Assembly (NCBI GenBank): GCA_900317325.1 | Contig: ONGE01000008.1 | Coordinates: 124,001-188,000, forward strand | DNA from: an uncultured Prevotellaceae bacterium | Lineage (GTDB): Bacteria > Bacteroidota > Bacteroidia > Bacteroidales > Muribaculaceae | Length of the DNA: 64,000 nt | Reading direction: 5' to 3' | Shown: piece after piece, positions 59,788 to 64,000 of the stretch | Numbering within the stretch: position 1 is the first letter of the stretch | Layout: the number at the start of each line of letters is the position of its first letter | The notes under the pieces: generated by a model | What the model was told of the DNA's origin: nothing | Seen by the model: only the letters and a program-made list of their open reading frames with translations | Databases searched by the model: none | Program-made: the position numbers and the translations under genes

Positions 59788-62700
59788 ATGAAACAACTAC
59801 TTACGCATCGCACTTGGTTATGCCGCATGCTGCTGGCCACAGCTTGCTTGATGACTGCGGTCACGCTTCAAGCAGCCAGCATCACGGTCGACGGCATCAA
59901 CTACTCGACAGCCTCGGGCAACAAGGCCACAGTGGCTAAGTACACTATCGTGAAAGCGACAGCCACCACCCCGGCCGACACGCTCTTTTACACCGGTGAC
60001 ATCGTGATCCCCGAGAAGTTCACCTATGAAGGGACGGAATACACCGTGGTTGCCACGGCAGCCAACAGTTTCCTTGACTGCAAGGACGTGACATCAGTCA
60101 CGCTGCCCGCGACCTGTGTGACCATCGGTCGAAACAGCTTCAAGGGCTGTACCTCGCTTCGCGTCAGCCCTATTCCCGAGACAGCCACCAACGTCGGCAG
60201 CGGCGTGTTCAACGGCTGCACCAGCCTTGAGGAAGTCACCATTGTTCCCGGTTGGAGCAAGCCTGTGAGCGAGGAATTCGCCAACTGCCCCAACCTCAAG
60301 CGACTGATCATTGCCGAGGGCGAGGCTCCCGTGGTAATGAAGGTCAATGCCTTTGGTACCAATGCCGAGGCCCGCGCTGCCATCAACAGCATTGAGTATA
60401 TCTATATGGGCCGCAACGTTGACGCCAGCGCCTACCTGAACAACGAGCAGCCGTTCCACAACATGGGCGGGCTCAAGACCCTGGTTATCGGCGGCGAGAC
60501 CACGACCATTCAGGGCACTACCTTCCAGGGTTGCACGGCCTTGCAGACCGTAACCTTTGAGGAAGGCAACAAGGTGACCGGCATCGGCAACAGCGCCTTT
60601 GCCAGCTGCACCTCGCTGACCGGCATCGACATTCCCGCTGCCGTGACCGTGATTGAGCAGAGCACCTTCAACGGCTGCCGCAACCTCACTCATTTCACAA
60701 TGGGCGATGCAGTAACCAGCATTGGCATCACTGCGTTCTATAACACGGGTTTGACCAGTTTCAACTTCCCCAAGACTTTGACCTCTATTGGACAGAGCGC
60801 ATTCGAGAACAGTAAACTGAGTGGTGAAATCGTACTGACAGGTGACAAAATGACCACTGCGACAGCCTTGACGTCAATCGGAGCTCAGGCGTTTGCAGGA
60901 ACACAGATTACCAATGTCATTATTCCTGCCAGCGTGACCAGTATTGGCCAGGGTGCATTTGCACCAATTCCCACACTTGCCGTCATCATTCTTCCCTCGG
61001 AAAGCACCAACTTCAAGCTCGAGAATGGCGTGCTACTGAATACAGCCGGCAACCGCCTGCTAGTTACTGCACATGAGGGTGAAATGGCAACTACCTACAG
61101 CAATGCTACCGTGACCAGCATCGACAACTACGGCTTGGCTTATGCACCCTTCACCAGCGTTGACCTGCCCGCTCTGGCCTCCATCGGCAACTACGGCTTT
61201 GCCTACAGCGATATCGAGGCCTATACGCTCGAGAAGGACGTGACCGTCGGACAGAACGTGTTCGCCGGTTCAGCCTTGAAGACCATCGTCATTGCCGAAG
61301 GTCGCAACGAGATTCCTCAGGGCCTTTGCGGTCAGTGCACCAATCTGACCAGCGTAACCCTGCCCAGCAGTGCCACCAACATGATGCGCAACTGCTTTGA
61401 GGGTTGCACAGCACTCGCGATGATGGAGATTCCCGCCAATGTGAACTACATGGAGCCCGGTTCAGTTCCCGCCACCATCCAGGAGCTGCGCGTGCTCAAT
61501 GTCAACACGCCCGCCCTTGCTGCTGGCGTGTTCAACGAGAGCCAGCACAACGTCATCTGCAAGGTCGCTCCCGGCTCGGTTGACGCCTACAAGAACGCCA
61601 ACCAGTGGCGCTACCTGACCATCGTTGCCGATGAGACCATCTCGGGCGAAGGCTCGACGCTGGGTTGCCCCACGGGCCTGTACTACGCCACCACCAGCGG
61701 TGACCTGATGTACAAGGACGAGAACGGCAATATCGTCAACACCAACTTCAATGCCGGCAAGCACGCCTTCACGCTGCAGAGCTACAAGAACCGCGTGTAT
61801 GTCGCTGTTGCCGGTGATAAATTCACTTATCAGGACCCCAACCAACCTCTGGGCGACGGTGAACTGTTCTATGTGAACAACACCAACGGCATCTTCTATC
61901 GCGTGACCGTGCTCAACAACGTGGGCTACGCTCCCAGCGAGGACCCGTTCACCATGTTCATCGACGAGAACGAGAACAAGATCTACATCAGCGACCGCAA
62001 CGTGGGTATCCACGAGATGAATGCCGACACCACCGGCCTGTACGGCTCTCAGCCCTTCCTGCTGCAGAACCAGTGGCTGCCCTACTATAACGATGAGATC
62101 AGCTGGGGCTCCATCACCGGTGGCTTCACCCAGGACAAGCACGGCATCTTCTGGATGAGCAAGAAGTTCAACGGCCTGTGCCTGCTGCGCTTCAAGAAGA
62201 ACGACATCTATCCCGATGGTGGTCAGGGCAAGCCCAAACACTACAATGCCCTGTTTAAGGATGCCATCATCAAGACCTTCTACCTCGACGATGAGAACGG
62301 CTACCTGTACATGCAAGTGCAGACCGACCCCTACGGCTGCGTTCCTGGCATCTACCGCATCGCGCTCAACAAGATTGAGAACATAGAGACCGGCGCCGAC
62401 CTCGAGGGCAATGCCGACCTGCGTATCGCCGACTGCGAACTCATCGACGACTCACCCATCAAGGTGGAAGGTAACGCCGACAGCGGCGAGATCGCTTGCG
62501 TTGCCCAGATCAACAGCGACGGCGACTACATCTACTGGAGCTACATCGCACCGGCTTCCGACGAACAGGCCATCCACAACAGCGTGCCCCTGGATGTGAA
62601 CAATCCCTTGCACCACAGCGGTATCAAGTGCCTACCCGCCAAGCCCAACGAGGACGGCACGATGTCCAAGACCGTAACCTTCGCCATCGAGGGCGTCGAG

Positions 62701-62925
62701 GCCTACGGTGTATGCGGCGCCACCTACGTTGAAGAAGGCCCTGTAGGCCCCACCCCCGTCAAGGGTGACGTGAACGGTGACGGCGAGGTCAACATCGCCG
62801 ACGTCAACGCCGTGATCGACCTGATCCTGAGCGGCGGCACCAACAGCAATGCCGACGTGAACGGCGACGGTGAGGTCAACATCGCCGATGTCAATGCCCT
62901 CATCGACATGATCTTGACCGCATAA
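59788..62925 (+). CDS. BspA-like leucine-rich repeat protein with dockerin-like tail
   Basis: This 1045-residue secreted protein has a signal peptide (about 1-29). Residues about 80-600 hold BspA/LRR_5 repeats of the type SVTLPATCVTIGRNSFKGC, each with a beta strand and a GCTSL turn; some units are missing or irregular. Residues about 630-960 form a beta-propeller-like region without clear homology. The last 60 residues have two dockerin-like loops (DVNGDGEVNIAD twice). BspA proteins often bind host matrix or other microbes. The Asp/Asn spacing fits Ca2+ binding. Confidence 0.85.
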   Translation: MKQLLTHRTWLCRMLLATACLMTAVTLQAASITVDGINYSTASGNKATVAKYTIVKATATTPADTLFYTGDIVIPEKFTYEGTEYTVVATAANSFLDCKDVTSVTLPATCVTIGRNSFKGCTSLRVSPIPETATNVGSGVFNGCTSLEEVTIVPGWSKPVSEEFANCPNLKRLIIAEGEAPVVMKVNAFGTNAEARAAINSIEYIYMGRNVDASAYLNNEQPFHNMGGLKTLVIGGETTTIQGTTFQGCTALQTVTFEEGNKVTGIGNSAFASCTSLTGIDIPAAVTVIEQSTFNGCRNLTHFTMGDAVTSIGITAFYNTGLTSFNFPKTLTSIGQSAFENSKLSGEIVLTGDKMTTATALTSIGAQAFAGTQITNVIIPASVTSIGQGAFAPIPTLAVIILPSESTNFKLENGVLLNTAGNRLLVTAHEGEMATTYSNATVTSIDNYGLAYAPFTSVDLPALASIGNYGFAYSDIEAYTLEKDVTVGQNVFAGSALKTIVIAEGRNEIPQGLCGQCTNLTSVTLPSSATNMMRNCFEGCTALAMMEIPANVNYMEPGSVPATIQELRVLNVNTPALAAGVFNESQHNVICKVAPGSVDAYKNANQWRYLTIVADETISGEGSTLGCPTGLYYATTSGDLMYKDENGNIVNTNFNAGKHAFTLQSYKNRVYVAVAGDKFTYQDPNQPLGDGELFYVNNTNGIFYRVTVLNNVGYAPSEDPFTMFIDENENKIYISDRNVGIHEMNADTTGLYGSQPFLLQNQWLPYYNDEISWGSITGGFTQDKHGIFWMSKKFNGLCLLRFKKNDIYPDGGQGKPKHYNALFKDAIIKTFYLDDENGYLYMQVQTDPYGCVPGIYRIALNKIENIETGADLEGNADLRIADCELIDDSPIKVEGNADSGEIACVAQINSDGDYIYWSYIAPASDEQAIHNSVPLDVNNPLHHSGIKCLPAKPNEDGTMSKTVTFAIEGVEAYGVCGATYVEEGPVGPTPVKGDVNGDGEVNIADVNAVIDLILSGGTNSNADVNGDGEVNIADVNALIDMILTA

Positions 62926-63251
62926 GTCCATCCCACCACACAACAACAACTGAGTGCGGACCCAATCAGGCCCGCACTCCTTGTATAGTATATTTATATC
63001 TTACAAAACAACGTAAAAAAGGTGGATGTGGTGGGGGTATAAAAAAATGGATTAACCATTCTATCGTCTCGACAGTAAGTTAATCCGAAACTCTTTGATA
63101 AATCAAAATTGATTTTTCCCTTTTATGCGCTACAAAGTTAACATCATTTTCTCACATACAAAATTTTTTTTTGTTTTTTTTCTAAAAAACTTGACATAGA
63201 AAACAATATTTTGCTGAAATGTAGCGTTTTAGGGGCTAATATTTTTTTACA
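62926..63251. other. Gap between the BspA-like gene and the symporter
   Basis: A hairpin GAGTGCGG/CCGCACTC (62952-62979) may be the BspA terminator. GGATTAAC (63049-63056) and GTTAATCC (63079-63086) form another inverted repeat, possibly ending the symporter transcript. Between and around these is AT-rich DNA with no gene. Confidence 0.45.
62952..62979 (+). terminator. Hairpin past the BspA-like gene
   Basis: GAGTGCGG and CCGCACTC pair over 8 bases around a 12-nt loop, with a T/A-rich tail. It is likely a terminator, though the T-run is weak. Confidence 0.5.
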
Positions 63252-64000
63252 TCACTGCTGTTTGACGCTTCGTTTGGCATAGATGCGGTCAACGACCAGC
63301 GCGATTGCGCCGTCGCCCGTCACATTGCAGGCTGTGCCGAAACTGTCCATGGTGATGTAGAGAGCAATCATGACAGCCTGCTGCTCGGCAGTGAAGCCCA
63401 ACATCGACTGCAACACACCCAGGGCTGCCATGATGGCGCCGCCGGGAACACCGGGAGCCGCCACCATCATCACGCCCAGCATGAGGATGAAGCCCACGAA
63501 CGAGCCAAACTCAATCACCCCACCCTGCATCAGCAAGAGGGCCACTGCACAGGCCGTGATCTTCATCGCGCTGCCCGACAGATGGATCGTGGCACACAGC
63601 GGCACCACAAATCCGGCGATGCCGTCGCTCACGCCATTCTTCTTGGCCTGGGCCATGGTCACGGGAATCGTGGCCGCCGACGAGGAGGTGCCCAGGGCAG
63701 TGAAATAGGCCGGCATCATCGTGTAAAGAGCCTTGAACGGATTGTGCTGTGATATCAAGCCGGCAATGCAGTACTGGAAGACCAGCAGGAAGATGTGCAT
63801 CACAAAGATGACACCGATGATGGCGATGAACACGTTGATGATGCGCCAAGCCTGGCCCGAATAGGACATGTTCAGGAAAATCGAGAAGATGTAAACGGGC
63901 AGGATGGGAATCAGGGCCACCTCGATGGTCTTGACAATGATGTCGCGGAACTCATCGAAAGCCTTCTTGAGATTGGGCGACTCAAAGAACGAGATGCCCA
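63252..64000 (-). CDS. Dicarboxylate/amino acid:cation symporter (partial)
   Basis: Partial, running off the right edge; the first part of the protein is missing. The visible about 249 residues have helices and the re-entrant loop features of the sodium:dicarboxylate family: SSSAATIPVTMAQAKKNG (HP1) and, further on, GVPGGAIMAALGVL (HP2 region), MDSFGTACNVTGDGAIAL and a basic tail. Such carriers take up glutamate, aspartate, serine/threonine or C4-dicarboxylates with Na+ or H+. The substrate cannot be told from this part. A GTG within the frame (63920) is not the start. Confidence 0.9.
   Translation of the reverse strand, partial: GISFFESPNLKKAFDEFRDIIVKTIEVALIPILPVYIFSIFLNMSYSGQAWRIINVFIAIIGVIFVMHIFLLVFQYCIAGLISQHNPFKALYTMMPAYFTALGTSSSAATIPVTMAQAKKNGVSDGIAGFVVPLCATIHLSGSAMKITACAVALLLMQGGVIEFGSFVGFILMLGVMMVAAPGVPGGAIMAALGVLQSMLGFTAEQQAVMIALYITMDSFGTACNVTGDGAIALVVDRIYAKRSVKQQ

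Overview
The window is a piece of a Bacteroidales chromosome, most like a gut Prevotella or Muribaculaceae relative. That placement is inferred from three things. First, about two dozen genes carry the Bacteroidetes sigma-factor -7 box TAnnTTTG, often with TTTG or TTG 19-21 nt upstream. Second, lpxC and fabZ are fused. Third, the secreted proteins (GH92 mannosidases, BspA-like leucine-rich repeats, dockerin-like C-termini) are typical of gut Bacteroidales. No ribosomal or marker gene fixes the genus.

Layout. 1-3500 (minus): mazG, topB, a small Cys-rich membrane protein and tRNA-Cys. 3.6-9.0 kb (plus): a B3/4-domain protein, a Sua5-type enzyme and a thioredoxin lipoprotein, then the lipid A genes lpxD, lpxC-fabZ and lpxA. 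9.1-16.5 kb (minus, with one plus gene): two TPR proteins, gyrA, a DnaQ-like exonuclease and dnaA. 16.9-23 kb: an MCE lipid-transport protein, aroE, a ComEC-like protein, an AraC regulator, a DUF486 protein and a DUF2284 protein. 23-35 kb: a secreted S9 peptidase, two GH92 alpha-mannosidases and two secreted proteins with dockerin-like tails, with two palindromic repeat elements in the gaps. 35-42.6 kb: tatA/tatC, a phosphate butyryltransferase/butyrate kinase pair, a LysE-type exporter, a papain-like amidase and lptD. 42.7-53.7 kb: an [FeFe]-hydrogenase island. 54-59 kb (minus): two rhomboid proteases, an endonuclease/exonuclease/phosphatase family protein and an M3 metallopeptidase. 59-64 kb: HU, a large BspA-like protein with two dockerin-like repeats, and a cation symporter cut by the right edge.

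The most notable region is the hydrogenase island. It has two H-cluster maturases (hydG, hydF; hydE is not in the window), a NuoE-like subunit (hydC), and a 1226-residue protein that joins a complete NuoF-like NADH/FMN subunit (HydB) to a complete catalytic subunit (HydA) in one reading frame. A second hydrogenase of 603 residues has the Trx-like [2Fe-2S] domain of HydB, the two [4Fe-4S] clusters from the HydB C-terminus and an H-cluster domain like that of HydA. It looks like an internally deleted version of the fusion. In a fermenter, these would reoxidise NADH and ferredoxin by making H2, next to acyl-phosphate/ATP generation by Ptb-Buk.

The GH92 enzymes, the S9 and M3 peptidases and the dockerin-tailed proteins point to growth on host or dietary glycoproteins. 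No SusC/SusD pair, cohesin, CRISPR array, prophage or transposase was seen.
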